Source: Rotaria socialis (Eukaryota; Rotifera; Eurotatoria; Philodinida; Philodinidae). From it: DNA of 64,000 nucleotides. The notes below the pieces were generated by a model. That model saw only the letters and a list, made by a program, of their open reading frames with translations. It was not told where the DNA came from and ran no database searches. The translations under genes were made by a program, and so were the position numbers. This document shows positions 36,321-48,681 of this stretch, one piece after another (position 1 is the first letter of the stretch; the number at the start of each line of letters is the position of its first letter). Location of the stretch: positions 1 to 64,000 of the forward strand of contig CAJNYU010000767.1 of assembly GCA_905331475.1 (NCBI GenBank), written 5' to 3'.

Positions 36321-36740
36321 ATCGACAAAAAAGAGACACCTGCCGATACTGCATGAACTGACAAAGATATTGCTACAATTGACAAGTGAAACGAAAATAG
36401 ACTATCTATATAAAATATTCATATATATTATATTTCTGCCTTTTGTTTTACTGTATTCAACAATGCTTGCTAGTGCTGCTTGATATTATTACATCTCTTT
36501 ATTTTAAAAATAAAATAATATTTTGTCCTAGATCGATTAGAGAAATGTGAACTTTCACCAATAGTACTTATTTGTTGTTAGTATGAAAAAAAAATATCAT
36601 ATTATTTTGAGAATATATAAAAAAAGAAAATATAAGATGAAAGATGATAAATTTTGTTTTTGTTATTTGTATCGGTCAACTGAAATTTAGGCAGGCTAGA
36701 AGAATATAAATAGTAATAATCGAATAATAATTTTTCAAAA
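36321..36740. other. Intergenic, no gene seen
   Basis: AT-rich sequence between the opsin relic and the C2 exon. A 68-codon frame at 36277-36483 overlaps the opsin tail and is not called. Confidence 0.4.
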
Positions 36741-37007
36741 TTAACTCACTATAAAATTCATTGTTACATGAATTTCTTCATGAACTGGCAAGCCCAAATG
36801 AGCTGGTAATTTCACCCAGTCGTCGAATTTTCCATCATCAAACACATTCGTAAGTTTCACTTTACCAGTTCCGATTAAATCTTTGTCACCAACGTCAGCG
36901 TCATAAACATCAAAATGAATTGTATCTTCCTCGGGATGTATATTGAATACAAATCGTTCATTCCATACAGGTTCATACTTATTGCCGTTGTTATATTTTA
37001 AGAAATA
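36741..37007 (-). pseudogene. Orphan C2-domain exon
   Basis: On the minus strand an 89-codon frame ends with TAA at 36741 and begins after a TAG acceptor-like site at 37008. It encodes the C-terminal half of a C2 domain: YEPVWNERFVFNI (the NPxWNE strand), IHFDVYDADVGDKDLIGTGK (calcium-loop aspartates D-x-D and DKD), and a final strand ending NFIVS. C2 domains bind phospholipid, usually with calcium. The first half of the domain and a start codon are not found upstream, where a GA/TA microsatellite and a dispersed repeat begin. It is most likely a gene fragment left by a rearrangement, though a distal exon outside my recognition is possible. Confidence 0.65.
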
Positions 37008-37019
37008 CTACTTCAGCAA

Positions 37020-37076
<57 letters not shown>
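37020..37076. repeat. Compound microsatellite (CT)n(AT)n
   Basis: About 12 CT dinucleotides are followed directly by about 15 AT dinucleotides. Confidence 0.95.
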
Positions 37077-37077
<1 letters not shown>

Positions 37078-37340
37078 GTTCAGTGTGTCTCTGCCGGGTC
37101 AAAGGTTAAAGGTCAAAGATATTTTAAATTTTCTAAACCTTTCTGGAACCATATGAAGTCAAGTAGACTTCTAGAAAATTCCATGACTTTCTGGAATTTT
37201 ATGGAATGTTCTAAGATATTCTAGAACTTTCTCTGAACTACGACACAATCAAGTGAAACGTTGAAGGTTAAACTGAGTCGTGTTATGTTACCAGAAAATT
37301 CTAGAAAGTCGTCGACTTTTACCGAATATCCTAGGATCAC
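37072..37340. repeat. Dispersed repeat with many TTCTAGAA palindromes, shared with 60222-60300
   Basis: It begins TATAATGTTCAGTGTGTCTC, then TGCCGGGTCAAAGGTTAAAG. A close copy of this start, TATAATGTTTAGTGTCTGCG followed by TGCCGGGTCAAAGCTCAAAT, occurs near 60223. Downstream the block contains TTCTAGAA three times and TTCTGGAA twice. These are TTCnnGAA palindromes, the core of a heat-shock element, though here they seem part of the repeat. No reading frame is supported. Confidence 0.6.
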
Positions 37341-39241
37341 CTAAAATTATCGTATCTTGACTGCACGGACCCTATCGACAATTAACAAAGAGAATGAACA
37401 TGGAGTTAATTGCGATTTTTCATTAGACAATAACGAAGATTTCATGAACAATATGATACTATGAAATGAAATATTCTTTACTTTATGCATGCATATTTAT
37501 AATCAGACTCAAATATTATACTTAAGAACAGAACTGGATTCTTTTTTGAAATCTAAGTTGGACCTGAAGGAAACTAAATTTACAAACCAAAACGTGGTAG
37601 AATTCGAGCCCGGCCTGATAAGCTCTGCCGTGCATACTGCACAGAACCTCGCTAGTTATTTATATGTTGATCGGACAAAATAAATCAAAAAAAGATTTGT
37701 GGTTCGAGGTTGCCACTTTGCAGCATTTTTTAAATTTTATACAAAAAATGCAGATATTAAGCAAATTCTTATGATGGCCAAAGCTACATTTCTACCATCA
37801 AGAAGTGGAAGAAATTAAATGAAGCGCACAAATAAAAGATATTTGTTACCAATTGAGATTGTAAACATACAGAGAGAATCACCAGTACAAGAGGCCGCAC
37901 AATTAGGTTTGTGTAGAACTACAATGGAACATTGTATAGAGACTTGATTTAAATGTAAAAGCAATTCTATTTAAAGTAATTTTTGGAATTCGGATGCTTC
38001 AATAAGATTAATCTTTGAGCATGCGACTATATTGACTGAACAAAATAAAATCCCGTTTTTACATAAATCAACTCTATCATGCAACACTAGGAGATCCAAT
38101 CGTTGGGCGATCTAGGATCACCGATTATCATTAGCCGAGCACGTTCTATGAATTTTTTATTTCAATACGTAGTGCTTTTTTTAATTTTACAGATTTATTA
38201 TATTCTGAGGCACAAAACACATTTGTTATCAATAATGATTGAATTCGACAATACTGACTTGATAACCATGAAATAAAAAGATCAACAAATAAATACGTAC
38301 ATATATGTATATTTTAAGTGAATATCTTCTATTAATATTATTGATCCTATATAAAAAAAAAAAAGAATCCGTTACTTATTCGCATAATGCAAATCATCGT
38401 GCAAAAGAAAACACAGAAAATAGTCTGACGAAGGCATAAATAATAACGTTCATATTAGTTTTTAAATAACATAGATTAAACTCCTAATAATAAATAATAG
38501 TATTTTCTATACTAAATAATAAAAATAGCTGATAGACTCACACTTGCTTCATTTTTGTTAGACATTCGATTTTAAATTGTTCATGTTGAATAGATATATT
38601 TTATAATAACTGTTTTGTATAAAAAAATCCTTGTCTATTTTTTTTACACTATTAATACTGATCATTCTAATACTACTATTAGATCATTAAATGACCTTTT
38701 TTCGCCTCTGAGACTTTGAAATACGATCGAAAAATAGCGAAAACTCATCTCTATAGAATTGTTTTAACATTATCTTCAGATTTCAATTGCAACAATTCTT
38801 TTGCCTTTTCTTCTCGTTCTGTGTTTGATGTGTTTATTCAAGAAGAATAACTTTTCTTCGTTCTCTTTCCTTGTGGTTCAGAGATGTTGTTATTTTGTCA
38901 TTGTACCCTTCTGTATAGTTCGACTACGTACTTTCTATTTCTAGAAATTTCCAGAAAGTCTTTTGTTATCTCAATTTTCTCAATATAAATATGCCTGGTC
39001 TTGTGATTTTTAGAAATTTTATAGCACTTTGTAGCCTACGCACTCGTTAACTCGAATTAAAACTTAGTAAGTAGACTGAATAAAATTTGCCCTAAATCTT
39101 ATCCTGGTAAATTACTCTCTGTGTTTTAAGAGAATATCTTTTATAAGTTGATTTTATTTTTATCACAGTACAGTAAATATAGTTCTATAGAACAAAAAAA
39201 AAATTGAGCTAAGATAAAATGAAATGCAGATGGAGAATATA
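37341..39241. other. Intergenic, 1.9 kb, no confident gene
   Basis: A 64-codon frame at 37489-37683 and a short stretch near 37870-37945 reading ESPVQEAAQLGLCRTTMEHC (helix-turn-helix-like) could be the remains of a transposase, but the frames are short and broken. Confidence 0.35.
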
Positions 39242-40418
39242 TGAGTGAATTGTAACTTTTTGGTACAATTGATGAGAACAGATGAAAGTGAACCTATACA
39301 ATTTTTGACTAGTGCCTTTTATTATACTCTATGTCAGTAGTACACAAAAACAATTTCCCAATACTTCATCGATTATTAAGGGAGATATACCCCGTATAAA
39401 TTTGCGATTTTTTCTACTTGTGGGTGATTCCATGTGACGACAAACACACTTTGAAAATTCAAAAATTTATACCTAGCACGCATCAGTATATGATCCTAGA
39501 TACAATGGTCGATGTAGTTGTCAAGAAATCGAATAAAAATTTTTTGTCAACCCCAAACTCTGGAGGGGAGTACGACAATTTCGAAAAAAACATTTTTGCT
39601 TTTTCTTGAGAGTTATGTTGACAATTTTATCTACGAACATGTCTTGATTTTTTCTAAATACAAATTATTGAATAAAAATAGAAGCTAGAGAGTATATTGC
39701 AGCTTTTTGGTACAATATACGCAAAATATGAAAGTGAATCTAAACGACTTTTGAGTAGTGGATTTTATTAGACTCTATGTCTGTGATATACTGCAAAAAT
39801 TTCCCAATACTCTATCGATTATTAAAGGAGATATGTCTTGTATAAATCTACGATTTTTTCTATATGTATTATTTTCCACTGACTAAAGCTGTATATCGGT
39901 TTGTATGTATTTTAGTAGTAATACGATTCGAAAGCAGTTAGAAAATTATTTTCTATAGCAATAAAATATTGAATCCTGCGAAAAAACACTCGTTTTGATG
40001 TACTTTAGTTGAAATAGCATATAAGAAAGGTGAGTCTACACAAAAATGCAGAGTGTCTGTAATTTTAAAGTAAAGCGAATGGACGCGAACAAAAACGAGT
40101 AGAAAAAAAACAAAAGATATATCATTTGAAAGCTCGTTTCAAGCTCTACAAAATGGCCTAATAATTGTAGTTTCCCCTCGTTTCTCATACTAAGAAAATA
40201 TCGTTTTTATAACATATCTCCATGTATAATACAATTTTTTCAGTGTAAGATCTATATGTTTTCAACAGTATGATATAGAGACTTGACATTTGGTGGCAGT
40301 GGAGCACATAGAACGCAATAACTGTAAAAAAAAGTATTAAAATTGGTGCAGTAGAACAAAAGTTATTAAGCAAATACAGCTAAAATCTTAATAGTACCAA
40401 AAAGTTGCAATTCACTCA
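39242..40418. mobile_element. 1.18-kb inverted-repeat element at a TA target, with an internal direct repeat
   Basis: The ends are TGAGTGAATTGTAACTTTTT on the left and TGAGTGAATTGCAACTTTTT read in from the right, both continuing GGTAC. TA dinucleotides flank both ends (39240-39241, 40419-40420), as in Tc1/mariner-type insertions. Inside, 39256-39419 and 39696-39862 are direct copies at roughly 75-80% identity by eye (both with TTTTGGTACAAT, then TCGATTATTAA and GGAGATAT). No transposase frame is seen. Superfamily assignment to Tc1/mariner rests only on the TA and is tentative. Confidence 0.65.
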
Positions 40419-40693
40419 TATGTATATTCATAAAATTAGAAAACGAAAGAAAGTTTGTTTTTCTTACAGATTAAATTTGAGATTAGAAAAAGACTTTATT
40501 AACATTTCTATATATCTATAGTTATGCATGTCTATATTCGATTCGACTCAAATTGGATTTACAAAACATGGCATTCACTATTACATAGTATTGTTGTTTT
40601 CAGACTGTCATCTTTTTAGAATGAGAATAGTCTGTCGATCTTCTATAGAAATTGACCGTAGCCATACTTAATAAATAAAGAGGTTGATATCAA

Positions 40694-40861
40694 GACCCCA
40701 ATCGCACTGGAAATGTGAATAAAGTTAAAGTCTTATTAAGTAATCTAATTGATACATTAAGAGTTAAAATCACCTCTAAAATATTACTTAACTCTTAATG
40801 CACCAGTCACATGGCTTAATTCAACTATAATGTTAATTTACTTCTCAGTGTAATTGGGGCC
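40694..40861. mobile_element. Short palindromic MITE, 168 bp
   Basis: GACCCCAATCGCACTGG at the left pairs with the inverted right end, CAGTGTAATTGGGGCC. The arms continue as similar inverted sequence (AAGTTAAAG... / ...TTAATTTACTT). TTAACTCTTAATG and its complement CATTAAGAGTTAA form the centre. A flanking three-base duplication is not convincing. Confidence 0.65.
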
Positions 40862-41439
40862 TAAATTGACTAACGAAAAAAAAAGAAGGGAAGAAAGATG
40901 GAACGAACGCTCGTTGTAAGTGAGTATTTCTTATACCAATCAAAATGTACTTGACCATGAGAATGATATGAACAGAACAGAACAAGGATGACCATTAAAT
41001 AAGCACGACTTGACAGAAACAAAGAAAGAGAAGCAGTGGACGCCCTTTTTCATGCGTCATCTCTTATACTAGTCAACTGCCCTCGACCATAACACCAGAA
41101 CAAAGAAAATGATGTTGAACAGCCGAATGAAACTGAAAAAAAAATGAATCGATTCGATTCCATTCGACCTCTTTTCTAGAAGTATCTCATTTGATTCGAT
41201 TTCGATCTCTGTTTCCTATACTAAGAATAAAAATATAGCGTCATCTTGTCTTACTAGAAAAATTCAACACGCTATCCAATAAGATTAAGCCATTACTTTT
41301 CGATAGCTAATGTAAATGTAAATCAAAATATCAATAAGAATTGTCTGAATTAAAAGTCGATAGATAGCTTTCTTTGTCTAATTTTTTGAAACAATGAATA
41401 ACCGATAGTAAAGAACTTTCTATATTTTAGAAATTAATC

Positions 41440-44400
41440 ATGTCGTATTCTCCTGAAGAATTCACTGATCAAACTAACAAAGCTATAGGACAAGCATTGG
41501 AATATGCTCAAGAACAAAAACATATTGAACTTGTACCATTACATTTAGCACATGTTCTTATTGAAGATGAGCATGGTTTAACTAGACAATTAATAAAAAA
41601 AGCTGAATTCAATGTTCAAGAAGTGCAAGAAGCAGTTGACTTAAAATTAAAAAAATTAGGGCAACAAAACCCTCCACCAGCGAAAATTTATCCAAATTCA
41701 TCATTTATGAATGTCTTGAAACAAGCGAAAAAATTATCGAAACAACAAAAAGATAGTCACACTGCCATCGACCATATTTTAGCTGCTTTATATGAAGATT
41801 CAGATACAACATCAGCTTTCGTTTCGGTTGGTTTAAGTAAGAAACGAATGGAAGAAGTTATCAAACAAATACGACAAAATAAAAACGTTACTTCAGCTAC
41901 AGCTGAACAAGTATTAATTGATTGATTTAAAGATTTTTATGAAAGTTTTATCGATAATTTCGTTTTAGACATATCAAGCATTGGAAAAATATGGCCATAA
42001 TTTAGTTGCCGATGCCGAAGCTGGAAAACTCGATCCAGTTATTGGTCGTGATCAAGAAATTCGTCGATGTATTCAAGTTTTATCGCGACGAACAAAAAAT
42101 AATCCTGTCTTAATTGGAGAACCAGTAAGAAGTCAATTTAGCTATTTTAATTTTCTTAATAAATCACTTTATTTTGAATAGGGTGTTGGAAAAACAGCGA
42201 TTGTTGAAGGTTTAGCACAACGTATTGTTCATCTAGATGTTCCTGATACATTACCACGACGTTTAATTGCATTAGATATGGGAGCATTAGTTGGTAAGAT
42301 TTATTAGATATTTATAAAGAATTTTTCGACTCAAATAGGTTTTATTCCATAATCCATTGAGAAAAGCACAGTACTTATACTATTGAATATAAAAATCGAT
42401 CGGATTTTTTATATTTGTTGGTTTTTAAATAGTAGACTCAATGAATTAAGCATCATAATGTTAATCTTTAGTTCCAATGGTTTTCTCAATTTAAAGAAAA
42501 ACTCAGAATATCATCAAATAATGGTATTAGGACTACAATATCATATTTTACAATCGAGTCTAAGAAATATTATTGAGTAAATCTATTTATTCTAGTTTTT
42601 GCTACTTGAATTCAATTACTTTGAGAGTTTTCTATGGCACAATAAGTTGTATATAATAGACTTGTCAAAAACATAGAAATATTAATTTTTTTAAAACGCT
42701 AATGCAATTAAAATTCGTAATAAATTCCAATAAAACTTATAATAATAAATAAAAAAGAAATCGGAAGAAATATTTTTCTCGATAAAATTTATTTACGTCA
42801 ACATTTATAATAAATCAGAATTCATTACTGTTTCAGAAACATAATTTATTTTTCGATGGTATGCAAAACTATTTCTGAAACCATTCGAAGTCATAAATTT
42901 GAAAGGTTCAATTATTTAGATTTGTAAATTTTCTTATTACTTATCTACTATTTATTGAGTATGAAATATAGGTACTTCAATTTAATTAGTATATAATTTA
43001 ACAATATACATATATATATTTCTTTTAGCTGGTGCAAGTCATCGTGGTGAATTTGAAGAACGTCTTAAATCAGTTTTAAAAGAAATAGAAAGTTCAAATG
43101 GTGGCATTATCTTATTTATTGATGAAATACATTTAGTTCTTGGTGCTGGCAAAGCAGAAGGTAAATATTCGATACTACTTTCTATGAAAAACTAAATTAT
43201 TTGAAATATTATTTTATTTTAGGTGCAATGGATGCAGCAAATTTATTAAAACCAATGTTAGGTAAACATTTTATTGTTAACATGATAATTTCATAACAAC
43301 ATTTTATTTAAAGCTCGAGGTGAACTTCGTTGTATTGGTGCAACAACTTTAGATGAATATAGAAAATATATTGAAAAAGATCCAGCATTTGAAAGACGCT
43401 TTCAACAAGTTTTAGTTAAAGAACCATCTGTTGCTGATGGTGTTTCAATTTTACGTGGTCTGAAAGATCGTTATGAATCGCACTTTGGTGGTATGTTTTT
43501 TCTTCGCTGAACGTTTTTTTTCTTAATTGATTTCATTTTCTTTTTCTTTAGTTCGAATTCTTGATTCGGCTTTAGTTATAGCTGCACAATTATCTAATCG
43601 TTATATAACGAATCGATTTTTACCAGATAAAGCCATTGGTACATAAGTCTAACTGTTTTCTTAAAAGAAAATTTGATTTTTGTGTATATCGTTTAAAGAT
43701 CTAGTCGATGAAGCATGTGCAAGTATTCGTGTACAATTAGATAGTCAACCTGAAATAATTGATCAATTAGAACGTCGTGAATTACAGTTAGATGTTGAAG
43801 CAACGGCATTATCTCAAGAAAAAGATGATGCATCAAAACAACGTTTAAAACAAGTTAAAGAAGAATTAGCAAAAATACGAGAAGAATTGAAACCATTAAA
43901 ATTACGACATAAAGCTGAAAAAGAGCGTGTTGATGAACTGAGAAAATTAAAGCAAAAATTAGAAAATCTTCAAGTTAAAATGGCTCAAGCTGAACGAGAA
44001 AAAAATTTACCTTTAGTCGCCGATATGAAATATGGAGCTATTCCAGATCTTGAGAAAAAAATAGTTGAAACAGAACATCGAATTACCGAAGAAAATAACC
44101 AACAACAAGATCGATTATTAACTGAAGTTGTTGGACCAAATGCTATTGCTGAAATAGGTTTGCATTTTCAATTTCTCTCATAAACTACTTTAGATAATTA
44201 GTAAAATACACTAAAAAGTTGGATGAATTAAGTTTCTTTTGCTTTATTATATTATAGTTCATAGTAAAACAATTTAATTGTAAAATTTACAAACCTATTA
44301 GAAGTTTTTTTATGGATTAATGTCGATTCTGCGTTGAGGAACTTGAATATTGTCTCTATGAAATAAAAAAAAGAAACTCTGATGCTCGATTTAGTTTTAT

Positions 44401-46569
44401 CATAGAAGATATTACATCTCAACCGATGAAAACAATGAGTAGAAATCATTTTCCAAAAAATTGTTTTATATGCAGTCTTCTCAGTTTTTATTGTAATAAA
44501 ATGAAAGGTTTATTCTATTTATTTATTTTTGTATAGTTAGCCGATGGACGGGCATTCCAGTATCAAAATTATCGCAAACCGAACGTGAACGTTTGTTAAA
44601 ATTAAGTGATCATCTACATGAAAAAGTCATTGGACAAGACGATGCAGTTGATAGCGTTGCTGAAGCTGTTCTTAGAAGTCGAGCTGGACTTTCAAGACAA
44701 AATCAACCAATTGGATCATTTTTATTTTTGGGTTAGTTTATTAAAAGGACAAACTAAGAAAACTTAATATTCTGTATATTTTTTTGCATAGGTCCAACAG
44801 GTGTTGGCAAAACTGAATTAGCAAAAACATTAGCTTTAGAATTATTTGATTCAATTAAATCGATGATTCGTATTGATATGAGTGAATATACAGAATCTCA
44901 TTCAATTGCACGATTAATTGGTGCACCACCAGGTAAAATTAATTCTTCAATTTTTCTTTTATTTATGTTAAGAATTTATTTCATAGGTTATGTTGGTTTC
45001 GAACAAGGTGGTCAATTAACAGAAGCTATTCGACGACAACCTTATGCTGTCATTTTATTTGATGAAGTTGAAAAGGCACATCCACAAATTTGGAACACAT
45101 TATTACAAGTTCTAGATGATGGTCGTCTTACTGTAAGTTATCTATTATTTTGAATTGATTTTCTCTATTGGATCATTTTTTAGGATGGAAAAGGTCGAAC
45201 AGTTGACTTCACAAATACAATTATTGTATTAACTTCAAATATCGGTGCACAATATATTTTAGAAGAAGTTGAAAATCCATCGTCGACAGGAAAACAATTC
45301 GATGGAAAATTATCTCAAATAATAAAAGATAGCGTCATGAAAGAAGTTTGTATTTTTTCCGGAGATCACACTAGATCAAATAATGAAATTTGCTTTTTTT
45401 CATTCAAAAGGTTCGTCTACACTTTCGACCTGAATTTTTAAATCGTTTGGATGATATTGTATTCTTTCAACCTCTCACTATCAATCAACTTTCGTCTGTT
45501 ATTCATCTTCAATTAAAATCGCTTGAAGAACGTTTAAAAGAACAAGATATTCGAATCAGTTTAACGGAAAAAGCTGTTCAATTAGCTCTCAAGAAATCTT
45601 ATAATCCAGGTATTTTATTCCCATCCATAAATGAATAATCTCTTTCATACCCCTACATTTTTCTACTTGTGATTATTTGAAAAGAATATTTAGTAGTAGT
45701 AGAGTAAGAATTCCTTTCAGAAGAAAATATAAATAATCATCTACTGTATATTGAAAAATATTTAATTTCTTAATATCATCGAGTAAAATACTGAGGCCCA
45801 CAGAAAAAATTAATTTTTAATCTGAATCTTTAATTGTAGTTAGATGTAATTATAAAAACTTAAAAATTGATATCAGGAGAATTAGAACGAGCCATTGATT
45901 GATTTTTTTGTAGTATTGCATGAAGAAATCTAAAGAAGCAATATCTTACAAATGTAATAACCTTAATTATACATTTTCGTTCCAATAAAGTTAATAGATG
46001 AGAAAAAAAAATTGTTTCACATATTCAATTCGTTTGCAAGAAATGAATCATTTTGTTTTTGTCTCTGAGAAGAATTTATTTTGCTCTTATAATGACATCT
46101 GTTTTCTATTTTTCTACATATTAGACTAGCTGAGATTCAATTTATTTTTCTTCTTTAAAATAGTTTATGGTGCACGTCCATTAAAGCGTTATCTTGAGAA
46201 GCATATAACAACAGAACTTTCAAAATTAATAATTGAAATGAAACTTCAACAACATAGCCATGTTACAATTGATACCGATGCACATGATCAATTTCAATTT
46301 CAAATTCAACAATTACAACGAACAAATTCTCGTTCTCCATCAAAACCTGCATATATGCGTAAGTGCTAATAGCAATATAAATAACTTTCTAAATAAAATA
46401 CATTTCATTGCTAGGACGTCGTACTTATGAAGGATTAGATGAAGAACCAATGATGGAAGTTGATAAAGATGAAGAATATGATAACGAATTCTCCGGTTAC
46501 GATGACAAAAAAGATTCACCTCAAACTTTTTCAAAACGGTTGAAACAATCACCAAGAGTAAAAAAATAA
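41440..46569 (+). CDS. HSP104: ClpB/Hsp104-type protein disaggregase, 15 exons
   Basis: Exons: 41440-41910, 41969-42124, 42182-42293, 43029-43160, 43223-43261, 43314-43490, 43552-43638, 43699-44157, 44537-44731, 44792-44932, 44987-45132, 45184-45345, 45411-45609, 46164-46358, 46415-46569. All introns are GT...AG and the total of 2,826 nt is in frame (941 residues). N-domain (1-150) with two Clp-N repeats; NBD1 with Walker A GEPGVGKT (207-214), Walker [10 protein letters not shown] and arginine finger FERRF; a coiled-coil M-domain in exon 8 (about 410-530); NBD2 with GPTGVGKT (610-617), [12 protein letters not shown] and FRPEFLNR; then an acidic tail like that of cytosolic Hsp104. It threads aggregated proteins through a hexamer pore with Hsp70. 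Pore loop 2 keeps Tyr658 (PPGYVGF), but pore loop 1 reads [10 protein letters not shown], with His251 where the family has Tyr. No mitochondrial leader is obvious, so it is probably cytosolic/nuclear. Confidence 0.93.
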
Positions 46570-48681
46570 TGTTATTACCTTTTCTTTCCTTTTCTTTTGT
46601 CACATGTTAATCAAGCAACAGATGATTTTGATGGGCAATGTTAAAAAACTCTTTGTATTATTTCTCTTTTCTTGAGGATATCTATAGTTTTACTTGTAAT
46701 TATATATTATACTTTTTCTCTCTCGTTTGCTCCTTTTAAATAAAGATGTCAAACATGATTTCTGTTCTATTTTGACGGATTTTATGCTTCCCGGCATCAC
46801 AATATTAATGAATATAAAGATAAATCGAATTGATTATCTTTCATTAGTTCAATTAAATTACTAGTCAGACTACTTGATTATTAGAATTGAGTCTTAGAGT
46901 AAAGCTATGCAGAAAATGGTCGACATTACATACGTACATGTATTCAATGCTATCGATCTAAAATGAAATGTTGAGTTTTAAGGAATCTATCTTGTGCAAA
47001 TAGATTATTTTTATACAATTGAAAGAGATTTTTGAGAATACTAGTAGCTTTTTAAATGTACATATTCATGAAGTAGAAAAAATAAAATAAATATTGTCGA
47101 AGCTGCATAGAAAACCATATAGGAAATTCGAGTATTGATCAAAAATTGAACGTCATATCGAAATAATATGTGCGAAAGATATTTGTTGCTTTACTGATGA
47201 CAATTTCATTTGATAAGATACAATTTAGAAATGTCATTTTGAATCTAAAACAACAGGTTATTTCTTCCTCGTCATTTGTTTTATTTCATAAGTAACACTC
47301 GTAATTATTATATTTGACATTCTACCTTTTGTTCATGCTGCTTTAAGAAAAAATCTAGTTAATATCTGTTTCGGCTTCTCCCATAAATTCAGATTGATAT
47401 TTCATTTTTCTTTTATATATATGAGCTTATTAATTCAATCTGTAATCTCAACAAATTCGAAGCAAATATACCGCTTATTGCCACTGTGTTTAAGTAGGAT
47501 AATATTATATATATATCCCTGTTTTGTTTTTGTTATTACTTCGTCATTGTTATTGTATAGGATCAATTCACTGAACAATATAACAAGTGATACAGAAGTG
47601 GAGAGTGAGAAGTTCGATTTTCTCTTCGATATCGCACTTTGTCACAGATTTAACGTGGAAAGCTTGAAAATTATTACTATAATAATTTTGATTGAAACTG
47701 CTGTTTTTTTTTATAAGTTAAAAGTTTCTTAACTTTTTATTACTCCCGCTTGATTATAATTTGTGAAGTAGTTATTTTTTATTCCCATCACTTTTTCTTT
47801 ATTTTGAACGCACACATAAACATTCATGGCTAGGTTCAACTACTTTTATGATATTTAACATTCTTTCTGTTAGACAAATTGTAATTATATCATGCTTTTC
47901 GAAAATTAAGTTGTATGATATCCCTGTCATACAATTAGCATTTGATCAAATTTTATTTCTCATGACAATTTTCTTCAAAATAAATTATTTTTAAAGTTCG
48001 CTTTTTTATTTCGTTAAAGAAGAGAATTTTATAACAATAATTTATATTTTAGTGTTTTTTCTCGAAATTCTACTATATGTAAACGTAATAAAAAGATTTC
48101 AGCTTATGATAGTTTCGAATTAATACGATGAACAGATTTGTTTTGCAAAATCTTCATCTATTAAATAAACTACGGTAATTTTAACAGAGCAGGCGTGAGT
48201 GTCACTTGGCCCTGAAAGGCTTATTATTTTACAAACTACAATATTCTTATTTATCGATTCGATCATTACCAATAACTTTCATCATCAATATCAAGTATGC
48301 CAACGTATTAATTTCAAATACAATGCGCTCTCTATAGAAAAAAAAGATAATTATTTTACACAGATAACAAAACTACGAATAACGATTTATCAAAGAATAC
48401 TTGTTCATTGATAGAAAAAAGTTATTCTTGCAGGATATCACACTATGAAGTGCAGTTAACAATAAATTGATTTGCCACAGATTTTCAAATATTTGTCTGA
48501 TGTTGCAAAGAAAAACACTTACAATCGTTCATAGGATTTTCTAACGTAAGAAAGGAAATTCAAAATAAACATAATATACAAATAATGTCGGCGTGAAATT
48601 CAAAAAAGTTCTGTTTGAATACATTACGCATAAGATCACGAAATATTATGATGGATACTAAGATGTTGTTGCTGTTGTTTT
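46570..48681. other. Intergenic, 2.1 kb, no gene seen
   Basis: AT-rich. The plus-strand frame at 47394-47732 is hydrophobic and low-complexity with no recognisable domain. The region holds the 3' ends of the convergent Hsp104 and USP genes. Confidence 0.45.

Noticed and set aside
37489..37950. Possible transposase remnants (64-codon frame and a helix-turn-helix-like stretch)
   Set aside because: No catalytic motif, no terminal repeats around it, and the frames are broken; left as unresolved.
47394..47732. 112-codon plus-strand hydrophobic frame
   Set aside because: Low-complexity Ile/Leu/Phe content typical of translated AT-rich DNA; no motif.
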